Translations under genes and position numbers: made by a program
In this document: positions 49,897 through 60,513 of the stretch, in pieces
How the letters are laid out: every line of letters begins with the position of its first letter
Numbering within the stretch: position 1 is the stretch's first letter
NCBI GenBank assembly: GCA_003117195.1
Contig: BDSI01000058.1
Span: 578,138 to 642,137 of the forward strand
From: Eudorina sp. 2006-703-Eu-15
Lineage: Eukaryota; Chlorophyta; Chlorophyceae; Chlamydomonadales; Volvocaceae
Direction of reading: 5' to 3'
DNA: 64,000 nt
Notes under the pieces: model-generated
What the model was told of the DNA's origin: nothing
Databases searched by the model: none
The model's input: only the letters and a program-made list of their open reading frames with translations

Positions 49897-52800
49897 TCAG
49901 GCTGCCCTGCCGCCCCCCGTCTCGCCAGTCGGCTGCAGCAGGCACTTCCCCAGCAGCAGCCGGCGAGGCCGCTGCAGCGACCTGGCGTAGCCCTCCGTCT
50001 CGGACTGCTCCACCTGCGGCGCCGCAGGTGCAATCAACAACATCACCCGAGTGAGGCAGCGTGAGGCCGTCGCAGTGGTGGTCACAGCGGTGGCGATATG
50101 ATAAGGGTGCGGCCCGACGGCCGGCGCGAGAGAAACGGCGACATGCAGTTGCTATCGACAGTCATCCGGATCGATGCTGTGATTGGGGGTCGGCCAGCCA
50201 GGGCGGTCTGCACGCATGGCAGTTACGGATTCCGTGTCTGACAGCAAACCCGTGCAAACCAGCGAGTCCCCAGATTCGGTGCTGGGGGCGGGGGCGGGGC
50301 ATCCGTGGCGGGGCGCCACCCTACGGCTGGCACACAGAGGCCGTTCCTTGGTTTGGGTCTCTAGGGTTTCTTTTCTAAACACAGAGGCCGGGTAGTTGGT
50401 GGTAGTTGGTGGTTCGTGCCGGACAACGAGTCCCGCGGACCCACTCCCCCGCGGGAGGGTTATTAGTAATGATGTTACAATGGACCCCGCGGGTCATCGG
50501 TGACAGCCACAGGGAGGTTGGTGTCGTGGTGTGATGTACGACCTCACCTGGAACCCCATCGCGCCGCAGTACAGCCCCACCGCGGGGGTGTTGTCCGCCA
50601 CAACGTGCACGTACAGCCACTCGACACCTGCGGGCACACCCCGCCGCACCATGTCGACAGACACACATATCATGGTTAAGTGTATTGGAGCTTGGTTTGG
50701 GTCGGGCGAGGTCTCTTATCTATACACACATATCTTTTAGTTTATAAGCACACATACCTTAGCTTAGACACGCAAATCTCTCTTCCAAGTTCCAACACAC
50801 CCACATCGCATCACGGCGGCGGCCCTTGGCAACAGCGGTCCTGGGCCCCATGCCTTTCCTCCCAGGGGTGATGAACCTGCCCAGGGGCGGGGACCTTGGC
50901 GGCCTATTCGGTTTGACCGTTGAGAAGACCGTTGGGAAGGCCGTTGGGAAGACCGGCCCGTCGCGGGATCAGCGAGAGCCGCCTCTCGGACGGAGGAAGG
51001 GTTCACCACCGGGGTTAGGGGGATGGCCCAGCCGCGACCCGCCCCTCGTCGCCCACCCAGCAGCCAGCACCCACCCGCCCGCCGCGCCACCTCCTCCACA
51101 TGTCGCAGCAACGCCCGCGCCACCCCCAGCCGCCGGGCCGCCGGCGCGACGCACACGTTGCTCAGGTAGGCCCGCCGGTGCCTGGGGTCACCCTGCTGCG
51201 GGGGAGGGGAGGGAGGGCTTAAAAACGAAAAACCGGGAGGGGAGGGGAGACCCATTTCGCGGTCTTAATTGACATGACGGGAGGCTAACACCGCGGTGTT
51301 CCTGCGGGGCGCGGGCCATCCGTTGCGCCTTAGGCCGGGCCGGGTCGGACACACCGCACACGTCGCCAGAGGTCATAGTGTTGCCCGTGTCTGTACCCAA
51401 CGGCTCGGCGGTGGTGGCGAGGTGGAGTCCTCGCCACGACACATGTGAGCGGGCCACGACAGCCGCACGGACCGCAACCCTCCCCGACCCGACCGCACCC
51501 GACCCGACCCGACCGCGCCCGCAGCGTCACCTGCGGACTCCGACCGATCAGCTCCTCCGACGGCAGCGTGTGGCCCACATTGAGGTCCAGGGAGCCCACC
51601 ACCAACCGACGCTGCCGGCCCGGCGGCGATCCCCCCGGCCCCGCCGGCTCCGCGGGCAGCTGCGCACTCGCGTCCAGGCTGGACCGCAGCGAGGCCAGCA
51701 GCTCCGGAACCGGGTCCTGTCCGGCTGCTGCTGCTGCTGCGGCGGCGGCGGCCCCGGCCCCCGCCCGGGGCTCGCTGCCCGGATCGTCAGCGGAGGCCGG
51801 GCTCCCGCTGTCGAGCGCTCCAGGGGGGGCTGGGCCGTACAGATCTTCCACGGTCGCGATGTAGCACGTCACGTCCAGGTCGCGGTAGGCCACGTCGGTG
51901 CCTGCGGCGAGGGGGCGAGTGTGGCATGAGGGGAGGGGGGCTGAAGGTGGAGGGAGGGGGTCCAGGGTCCAGGATGGGAGGTCGAGGGAGGAGGGTCCAG
52001 GGCGGAGGGTACGACGGCTCCCGTCCGAAGCTGGGCTGCGTTTCGGGGACGGACCGCTTCGGCCGCCTCGTCCGAGCGCCACAACGAATGAATCTCAACT
52101 GCCACACGAACGTCAGGCGCATTGAGGGTGGAGGCGCACCCCGTTCTGTTGGATTTCGCCGCTATGGCGGCTCTCGAGGGAGGTGTACGCCAGTGTGGTG
52201 TGGTGTCAGGCGGATTCACGCCTCGTGCGTGTTTGGGGTGGGGGCCAGCCGGCGGCTCGGGCCGCGGGAGGCGCCGCACGGAAGGGAGGGGGACCCCCCG
52301 ACTGCCCAAAGGTCACCCACCCTCTACTTTGGCGGTCACCGACTCCCACTCGGCGTTGGCCTTCATGTGGCGGTGGGACTGCGGGGCGGGGCCCAGGGCA
52401 GGGCAGGGCAGGGCAGGGCAGGGCAGGGCAACGCAAATGGGGCATGGGTGTTTGGTAATTAGCGCAAGAATAACCCGACAGTCCCGGTACACCCCGGCCT
52501 GTCAGATGCCAACAGTCTTTCCACGCGCAAACGATCGTGCCGTACGCAGCTCTTGGGTATGCCGTACGTACCCGTGCCGCGTACTCGCTGCGCCCCGGCG
52601 GGTATGTGTAGAAGCTGACGGCTCTGAGGAAGGCAGCTGCGCGCAGCTCCGCGGCGGAGGCGGCCCGCTGCACCTCACACGCCAGGGGCGGCGCTGCCGA
52701 GGCGGGTACAGCCGCTGCAGTCGCGGAAGGCGATGACGCGCGGAGTGGGCCCAACGCTGCGGGTTGCGCCGTCGGACCGGACAGCGTCGGTGTCGACGTC

Positions 52801-52949
52801 GACGTCAGGCGGTGCCGAGTCTGTCCTTCTCGTCGAGGGCTGAGGCTGACGTCGGGGTGAGTTGGGACGCCCAACCAGCTTGGGGGAACTGCGGATCGCG
52901 CGGCCGACCTAGAGGGGGCCGCCGCCTGCGTCGCGCGCCCGGTCAACAT
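49897..52949 (-). CDS. GNAT-family N-acetyltransferase, plastid-type
   Basis: Six exons join in phase: 52949-52572, 52378-52321, 51901-51531, 51192-51075 (or from 51195), 50627-50548 and 50013-49897 (TGA), giving 373 residues. Residues 1-~80 are Ser/Thr/Pro/Arg-rich and look like a transit peptide. The fold begins with LRAAAFLRAVSFYTYPPGRS and SHRHMKANAEWESVTAKVEG, then TDVAYRDLDVTCYIATVE. After an Ala/Gly/Pro-rich insertion comes VVGSLDLNVGHTLPSEELIG. The acetyl-CoA-binding motif A is AYLSNVCVAPAARRLGVARA, followed by EWLYVHVVADNTPAVGLY and MGFQVEQSE. This layout matches the plastid GNATs of plants that acetylate protein N-termini and lysines, so a plastid acetyltransferase is likely. The exact substrate is not shown. 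It is divergent from the RPA34-like gene. Confidence 0.9.
50459..50496 (-). repeat. 38-bp dispersed motif, copy B (palindromic head)
   Basis: Read on the - strand, the motif starts TGACCCGCGGGGTCCA and continues with an AACATCAT..TAATAAC tail. It matches 59515-59552 at all but about four positions. It lies in the last intron of the GNAT gene (50014-50547). The head contains the palindrome ACCCGCGGGT with one extra G. Confidence 0.8.
52396..52430. repeat. (GGGCA)7 microsatellite in GNAT intron 1
   Basis: Seven perfect GGGCA units lie within the intron 52379-52571 of the GNAT gene. Confidence 0.95.
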
Positions 52950-53442
52950 CGGAGTCCGCTGCGAGGTGCTGCCGACTCAGGTCTTTCAACTGTCTGGGCT
53001 GCCCAAAGACGACTGGTCCCGCGCAAGCTGCAGAAAGCTGCAAACACTGATATTGAATACCCTCGCGGAAAAGAGACCTCACTTCCCTCAAGTTCTACCG
53101 CCTTCCATCTGCCTGAGCTTGGGAGGACTGAACGTGGAGGTTATACAAGGCCAACAACAGGACAACAGCTTTGTGAGTTCTTGCCGGCTGTTTGTTTGTC
53201 CGCTCCGCCTCGGCTGGTTAGTTCCGCCGCTCGCCAACGGTATTACCAGACGGCGACCACCGATGAGCACAGAATGGCCAGGTAGTTGTGAGCGTAGAAG
53301 TCATTTCTTATCATAAGTTAATTTTGATAATTTATGCACGCCTTGTTGAAGTGACAGAGCGAGTCCCGTGTTGTCCGTCGACGCCGACGCTGGGGAATTA
53401 CATTGATATTGCGATGCTTTCCTGTTGACAGGACTAGTTAAA
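52950..53442. promoter_or_regulatory. Bidirectional promoter region of GNAT and RPA34-like genes
   Basis: 493 bases separate the start codons of two divergent genes. No TATA box or known motif is evident. Confidence 0.55.
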
Positions 53443-56400
53443 ATGAGCAGTTTAGGGAAAAATAAACGCAAACATTCGGATGTAGCGCCAAGCAGCGGTG
53501 GACGGGAAGGAGCGTCGCCAAAAAATGGGCCGCATGTGCGGTTTCAAATAGAGGACAGGCCCGCGAGGCGTAGGTGAGGGTTTAAACAGGACATTCCGTG
53601 CGGTGGCTGGCGGCGCCTTTCGGCAGCCATGTCAGTGTTGCCAATACACGACCTGTGCAAGCTGCGATTGCATCGTTGAAAGGATGTGTCGCGTCGACAT
53701 GCCCCCTCTATCGCAGACTCATTGTGCCTGATGGATTCGCACCAGTTGACAAGCCATGCATCGTGAACCCTGCGGATGTGGCGGCCGGGCGGGAGGAGCT
53801 CTGGCTGATCCAGCTACCCAATACCGCGGTGAGCTTCTACGGCTCACACATTACCACAGCTTTTGCGGAGTCGGTGGGGCGGGAGTCAGTCGACAAGAGG
53901 AGGGAAGACGAACCATGGGTCAGCAGGCGGGCACCTCGGCCGGGCAGTCCACTATAGGGCAGTCCGCAAACACTGGAAGGATGTTGGAAGGGTTGAAATA
54001 ACCTGAGTTTGTCTGCACATGAGGGTTCAGCAGAAGGCATCGACCGGCCCGGTGGGGTTGCTGACCAACGGAGCCACATCTCAAATCAAACCTGCTGCGC
54101 GCGGCCCGTGCGGCCCGCTTGGCCCCCGTCGCCGCCTCCAGTGGGCCCCGCAGCCGGCTCTCCCAGTAGGTCATCTAGCCTACCAGCATGGCTGTTGGAC
54201 CTGCCCCCGATCTCGGGCCCTTTGATGTGCTCTCTCTAGGGCACCTCCTCGACGGTGATAGATGTTACGGTGTTAGGTGGAGTGGTGCCGTCCGGAGGCG
54301 GCACGTGAGCCTCAACATCTGTGCGCGCTCCTTGACTCGCGGTTCCTTGGCGCTCGCGGTCCCAAGGGCGCCCGCGTTCTACCCCGTGCAGCCGAAGGGC
54401 GCCCGCGTTCCACCCCGTGCAGCCGAAGGGCGCCCGCGTTCCACCCCGTGCAGCCGAAGGGCGCCCGCGTTCCACCCCGTGCAGCCGAAGGGCGCCCGCG
54501 TTCCACCCCGTGCAGCCGAAGGGCGCCCGCGTTCTACCCCGTGCAGCCGAAGGGCGCCTGCGTTCCACCCCGTGCAGCCGAAGGGCGCCTGCGTTCCACC
54601 CCGTGCAGCCGAAGGGCGCCCGCGTTCCACCCCGTGCAGCCGAAGGGCGCCCGCGTTCCACCCCGTGCAGCCGAAGGGCGCCTGCGTTCCACCCCGTGCA
54701 GCCGAAGGGCGCCCGCGTTCCACCCCGTGCAGCCGAAGGGCGCCCGCGTTCCACCCCGTGCAGCCGAAGGGCGCCCGCGTTCCACCCCGTGCAGCCGAAG
54801 GGCGCCCGCGTTCCACCCCGTGCAGCCGAAGGGCGCCCGCGTTCCACCCCGTGCAGCCGAAGGGCGCCCGCGTTCCACCCCGTGCAGCCGAAGGGCGCCC
54901 GCGTTCCACCCCGTGCAGCCGAAGGGCGCCCGCGTTCCACCCCGTGCAGCCGAAGGGCGCCCGCGTTCCACCCCGTGCAGCCGAAGGGCGCCCGCGTTCC
55001 ACCCCGTGCAGCCGAAGGGCGCCCGCGTTCCACCCCGTGCAGCCGAAGGGCGCCCGCGTTCCACCCCGTGCAGCCGAAGGGCGCCCGCGTTCCACCCCGT
55101 GCAGCCGAAGGGCGCCCGCGTTCCACCCCGTGCAGCAAGTCCCATCTCGCCACCTCGGCAGCGCCTGCGACGATATCCCGTATCCCCGCCGGGCGGGGGC
55201 CCCCCTTGCACGCCAGCGCGTGCCCCGGGGGGGACGGGGGACGGCCGCCGCCGCCACCTTTGCCAACGCCCTTCCCCTTCCCCCGGCCCCCATCGACAAC
55301 GATGGCAGGCGATGCAAGCGCTGGCCTCGGCGGGCTCCCTGGAGCTGGACCTCACAGCCCGGCGGCCCGCGGGCCCGCGGCGCGCAGGGAGGACCGCCGA
55401 CTCGGTCGCGGCGGCGGTGGCGGGCACTTTCAGGGACCGGGACGGTGAGGCAAAGGGTCCCGGGGCGCGGACCAGCTTGTGGGCCAACCGTGAACAACTG
55501 CTGTGAAAGAATGTTTGTCGAAGGATTACCCGGCAGCTTATTGCGGAGGGACAAGAGCGGGGACCTCTGTTACCCGGGTGCGTACCTGAAGGGCAGCACA
55601 TACACATGCGGTCCTGACTGGGCCGGCAGCCAGGCTGTGCAGGGGTTCATCCGCCAGACATTTGACACCCGCGCGCGAATGAGGTGCTGCCACACGATCC
55701 CGTCTGCTGTCTGAGGGAGTGCTGTGTGGTCCTCTTGACGGGTGTGTTGTGTTGTGGAAGGGTATGTGTACGTGCAAGCGGTCGCAGAGGAGCACCTGGG
55801 GGGTGCGCCTTTCTGAAACCGCCCCTGCGCGCCGGGTCCCCCTCATCACCGCACCTGACGTCCCCCTCCGCCCCCTGCTGGCGATCTGTGGTACTGTACT
55901 GTTCTTTTCCGTCGAACCGTCGCTCTGGCAGCGCCGCAGGTTGAAAATGTCTACCACCAACTTCCTATACCCCGTCCGCCCCCCGGCCGCCCGGTGCCGT
56001 CCCGACAGGCACCTCCTACCAGCTCCTAATGGACGCGCCCGACCAGGCGACGCAGCTGGTGGCCGTTTGCCCCCTGCCCGACGGGGAGGGCGCCGCCGAG
56101 GTACGGCTGCTCGTGTACTGCACTCGTGTACCGCAGGCCAGATCGGCGATTTCCGCAGCTGCGCCGGCGGTCATATTGCGTGTGCACATGCGCTTGTGCA
56201 TGTGGGTGTGGTTGTCTGTTCGGCGGTCATAGTGTGTGCACTGATTTGGTTGCACCCATGAATGTGTGTTTGTTTGTGCTGCTGTTGGTGACGGGGGATC
56301 GGGGTGGCGCCAAAGCTACTGGGCAAAAGTGATCCCGACTCGAGCACACAGCGGCCTGGGCGTCGTACGGCGGCCCTCGTAGCTGCGCTGATGCCGCACG

Positions 56401-58085
56401 CCGCCCCACCACCCGCACCCCCACCGACCGCACCCTCACCACCCGCACCCTTACCTCGAAGGGCGCGCCCATCGTGCGGCGCCTGACCCTCGCACGCGCG
56501 GCGCCGCCCGCACCGGTGGGCTCGACCGCGGGGGAGCCCGAAGACGAGGCGGCGGCCTTCGCCCGTCTACAAGCCTCCCTAGCGGCCATGGCTGCCGCGC
56601 GCCAAGAGGCGGCCAGGGTGGCCGCTGCAGAGGGAGGCGTGCTGCTGCCGGCGGTGGACGATCCCCTGGTAGTGGCGATGGAAGTGGACGAGCAGGCGGC
56701 GGGGCCAGCGGCAGCAACAGCGGCGGCGGCGGCGGCCGGGGGTCCGAGCGGGAAGGACGGGAAGGAAAAGCACCGGCACAAGGATAAGGACAAGAAGGAG
56801 AAGCGGGAAGGGAAGGAGGGAGAGGAGGGCAAGAAGAAGGACAAGGAAAGGGAGAAGGAGAAGGGTAAGGACAAGGACAAGGGAAAGAGTAGGCATGCCG
56901 ACAAGTCAAAGACGCCGGCGGCGCCGGCGGCGGCAGCGGCGGCGGCGGTGAAGGAGGCGCCGGCGACGGCGCCGCCGGCGATGAGGCCGCTGGATGCGGC
57001 CAAGGAGACTCCGCTTCCGGTCCCGGCCTTGGCGACGCCCGACGTAGTGCAGACGACAGTCCAAGCACCAGCAGTGGCTGCGGCGCCCGCGGCGGCGCCA
57101 GCGGCAGCAGACGGGGACAAGCAGAAGGAGAAAGAGAAGAAGGACAAGGACAAAAAAGACAAGGAGAAGAAGGATAAGAGCAAGGACAAGGACAAGGGGC
57201 GGAAGCGCGACGAGTTGAAAACGCCTGCCGCGGTGCCGACGGCGCCGGCCGTAGCGGTGAAGGAGGCGCCGGCGACGGCGCCGCCGGCGATGAGGCCGCT
57301 GGATGCGGCCACCACGCCCGCGGCGGCGGCGGCCGACGGCGCTGGCAAGAACGAGGACAAGCACAAGTCAAAGAAGGAGAAGCACAAAGACAAGAAGCAC
57401 GACAAGAAGGATAAGAAGGACAAGAAGGTGAGGTTCAGGGGCGCGGGGGCAATCGACGCGGGGGCCCTTCCAGCCCATCATGGCTGTCCGGAGCGTGCTT
57501 GCATACGCGCTGTCTGGGTGGTTGGGTTGGGCCCGGTGACTTGCTGTGCACACAATAGTCCGCCTTGTAACGGTTACATAATACGACAACACCCGTGCCA
57601 ACCGGAGTCTGCCGCTGTTTTTTTATAGACCATCGCGCCTCAATTGTCGGCGGCACCTGGACACGTGCGCAAACGGTCTGCAACTGCTGCCGTACACTCG
57701 ATTACATCATCAGGCTGGTGTGGTGTTCAGGGCCGCAGTGCTCCGCATTCGTGGCCACGCGATGTGGCCACGTCTGCATCTGATAGGAGCCTCAGGTGTT
57801 GGTTGCCCACGGCGCTTAGGCTGTGCTACATGCTCCTGTTTGCTGTCCCGCTGTGTTACCAGGGCAACGTAGTCCTTGCAGCGCCCTTGTCAGCACGGTA
57901 CGACACCGCTGTACACGGTACGGCATCACAATACACGGTACGGCACCGCTGTTTCGTCGCATGCCCACCCCTCGCAGAAGCATAAGAAGGAGAAGAAGGA
58001 GAAGAAGGAGAAAAAGGAGAAGGAGAAGAAGGACAAGGGGAAGGACAGCTCATCGGGCAGCTCGTCGGGCAGCGACAGCGATTAG
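53443..58085 (+). CDS. RPA34: RNA polymerase I subunit RPA34-like (A34.5/PAF49/CAST family)
   Basis: Six exons join in phase: 53443-53573, 53717-53828, 55309-55444, 56009-56100, 56462-57427 and 57978-58085 (TAG), giving 514 residues. The N-terminus is basic (MSSLGKNKRKHSD). The family-like core spans about residues 44-175: FAPVDKPCIVNP, then EELWLIQLPNTAAMQAL with the LWLI strand typical of RPA34/PAF49, SLELDLTARRP, TSYQLLMDAPDQATQLVAV and APIVRRLTLARA. From about 250 to the end it is Lys/Glu/Asp/Ala-rich with KEKKDKDKK runs and ends in an acidic Ser tract (SSSGSSSGSDSD). A Lys-rich C-terminus is also typical of this family. RPA34 pairs with RPA49 in the TFIIF-like module of RNA polymerase I. 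Identification rests on weak similarity plus architecture. The exon 5 acceptor (after 56461) is the least certain junction. Confidence 0.7.
54364..55137. repeat. 31-bp minisatellite, about 25 copies, in RPA34-like intron 2
   Basis: A 774-bp array of a 31-bp unit (GCAGCCGAAGGGCGC start, CCACCCCGT end) with only a few C/T substitutions, mostly in the first ten copies. It lies in the intron 53829-55308. Because 31 is not a multiple of three and the unit has no stop in any frame of either strand, the whole array is open in all six frames. This produces long spurious open frames encoding a 31-residue repeat. Confidence 0.95.
56770..57430 (+). repeat. Lys-rich coding repeats in the RPA34-like C-terminus
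   Basis: KDKDKKEK-type runs alternate with two near-identical Ala/Pro blocks (VKEAPATAPPAMRPLDAA, at 56949-57002 and 57259-57312). This indicates an internal duplication of about 310 bases. Confidence 0.8.
57890..57955. repeat. Imperfect CACGGTACG repeats in RPA34-like last intron
   Basis: Three to four copies of an (A)CACGGTACGRCA-type unit lie just upstream of the final exon. Confidence 0.6.
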
Positions 58086-60513
58086 GGGGAGGCCAGTGCT
58101 TTGGGTGCCGTGCCTTGGCGCATGGACGATACTCAAAGTTTGAGACAACCTTGGGGTTGGTGTCGCTCGGGGTCCTCGGGGATGCCCCACCGGACATTGG
58201 GGGCGGGCGGCACCGTGCAGCGTCGTACCACCGTGCGTGAACCTGTGGCGAGGCCGCGCCGCGTTTCGGAGCGCGATTTGGATCGCAAGCGCAAATACGA
58301 GAGAGGATGTGCCGAGTGCCGTGCTGCGGGGTATGACATGCAAGCAAGCTGGCTGGCCGCGAGGGCGCAGCATCTGAGGCAAAGGTTGCCGTGGCGCCGG
58401 GCTGCGCCGTGTCGGATGTGCCGGGCAACCCGCATACGGCAGTTTAATTTCGGGAGGGGGGTTCGTAAGGGCTGCATGCAGCGTCGTGACCTGACAGGCA
58501 GCTAGGGTCTCTTTCGCCGCGGCCGCCGTTGGGTGTTTATTTCCCAGAAGCTGTGTTGCCCCGCAGTCCAGATGGTGAGTTGAGGACAGGTGCGTCTGTC
58601 CTACCGTACTGTACCGTACCGTACGGCCATGCGACACCCGATAAGGCAGGGTCGCTGTGTGTGTGGACGGCTTGTGTACGACGGCACGTGCATGCCACGA
58701 TTCGCTTGCGAGCAGGATGAGTCAGGCCTGTCAGGGCCAACGGCCAGGCCAACAGCAACGCCAACAAATGTTGTTGCACGGATACCGTACTTATGGGCCC
58801 CAGGTTCAACTCTTCCTGTGTGCCGTACCCCGGGGTTGCCCCACGGCGCAGCAGCTGCCCTTGAGCGGCGTGCGCAGGACCCGGACACAATCAAGAGTCA
58901 TCAAGTACAAAATGGAACACCATCCCACAGGTATTTGTGGGAGCAGCGGCGTCAAAAGCAGGCATGATAATCTGTCCCTGCCGGTTGTACATACACTCCG
59001 GGGACGCCGGGCGCGGCATGCATCTCTCCGTCCACTTCGCGTTCTACTGTGCGTGGCAGTATTCTTCACTTGCTGTCTTCATTTGGTCTGCATTTGGCCT
59101 GCAACGAAGCACAAGCGGGCCCAGACCCCACAGCGGTTCAGCGCCCCAGTCCGTCTCTTCCATTGTGCCTCTGTACACCTGCCACACGACGGCAGCCGCC
59201 GCCTCCAAATGCATGACAAACGACCAAAAGAATTCCCGATCCAACCAACGGGGCGCGCGCGGCCATGCCAATACCCAATAATAGCAGTGGACACGAAGCG
59301 CAAAGCAGACGTCAGGTGACACGTACCGCCGAGGTCGCTCGCTGGAAATATTCACAATGCAATTTGAGAAACCTAAATGCGCATGCGCTTCACATACCCC
59401 ACGCAGCAGAGGCGTGGCCCCAAAGCCCAAACCCGACCGGCGGCGCATGCACATACATGCAGTTATGGAATCTGTGCCTGCTCCTGCGTGTGATGCTCTT
59501 CGATACAACGCCACTGACCCGCGGGGTCCACTGCAACATCATCAATAATAACAGCGCCAGTCCGCAAATAATGACAGTGCAATGCGTATGCAGCTCAGGG
59601 TAATGTTCGTTGGGATAGCTTTATTGTGCAACGCCGCGAACGAACGGCGTGGCGCGGGGCTCGCGCCTCCCCTCCCGCATTCGGTACCTGTTTCACACAG
59701 CCCTATTATTCCGCACAGCCCTATGCATGCCGCCAGTAAACACCATTCTAAATTCGCTCATCGACAAGTTCCTTGACATTATTCCGCCCCAGTCCGCACC
59801 GACCTACGGAGGACTTGCCGTGATGCCTGCTCGGCCAGTCGACACCGCGTTTACGTACTACCCTTAGGTTCGGAACCGCGCGCGCAATGTGCGGTAGACC
59901 CCGAGGCAGGCAGGCGCGGCCGCGTGAATCCAGCTGTAGCGCACGCCACCAGCAGCGTCATACAGTCTTCCCGATCAAAAAGCGCCCAGCGCATTCACCT
60001 ATCTATCGCCCGCTCGCCTCTGATCCCTCCACTACTGGCCCATAGCGCAGACGCAGCTGCCAGTGTGCGCCCGCTCAGAGCACGCAGGTGATCACTACCT
60101 TCCCTCTTCCCTCCTCCCACATACGGTGTGTGCTGTCCATGATGACCTCATGCCCAGGCGCTGCTCCCTTCGGTCGCGCAGCTCGGCACCGCCTTTGTTT
60201 CGTGCTGCACGCAGACCTTCGGAGATGCCCAAAAGACGGCCCTTTGCAGGCAACCCGATGATGGCCCCGATGACGGCCCCGATGACGGCTCGGCACACAT
60301 ACATATCGTGCTGCCACTGGGTATCCATCGGTGCACGGCACCGCGAGGCTCAATCCACGGCCACGTCCAGGGAGCGCACCGCGAGGCTGAATGCCACAAA
60401 CACAAACGGATGGACGTAACCCCGGGCATTAGAATTTGGCTCAACCCTAAAGCCTCCGCATGCACGCCGTCATGGTTTCCTGGACGTTCCCTGCTCGCCC
60501 ACCTTTGTTGAGA
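58086..60513. other. Intergenic between convergent RPA34-like and proline-rich genes
   Basis: 2.4 kb with no exon I can support on either strand. It contains copy A of the 38-bp dispersed motif (59515-59552) and a short CCGTAC repeat near 58605-58625. Confidence 0.55.
59515..59552 (+). repeat. 38-bp dispersed motif, copy A (palindromic head)
   Basis: The motif starts TGACCCGCGGGGTCCA and ends AATAATAAC. It is nearly identical to the reverse complement of 50459-50496, 9 kb away, and is intergenic here. The surrounding sequence is not similar between the two sites. Confidence 0.8.

Noticed and set aside
54364..55137. CRISPR-like appearance of the regular repeat array
   Set aside because: The units are directly adjacent with no unique spacers, and the genome is eukaryotic.
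54188..55714. Long open frames on both strands across the minisatellite, encoding a 31-residue repeat
   Set aside because: The 31-bp unit has no stop in any frame, so openness is automatic. Splice phases of the flanking RPA34-like exons place the array in an intron.
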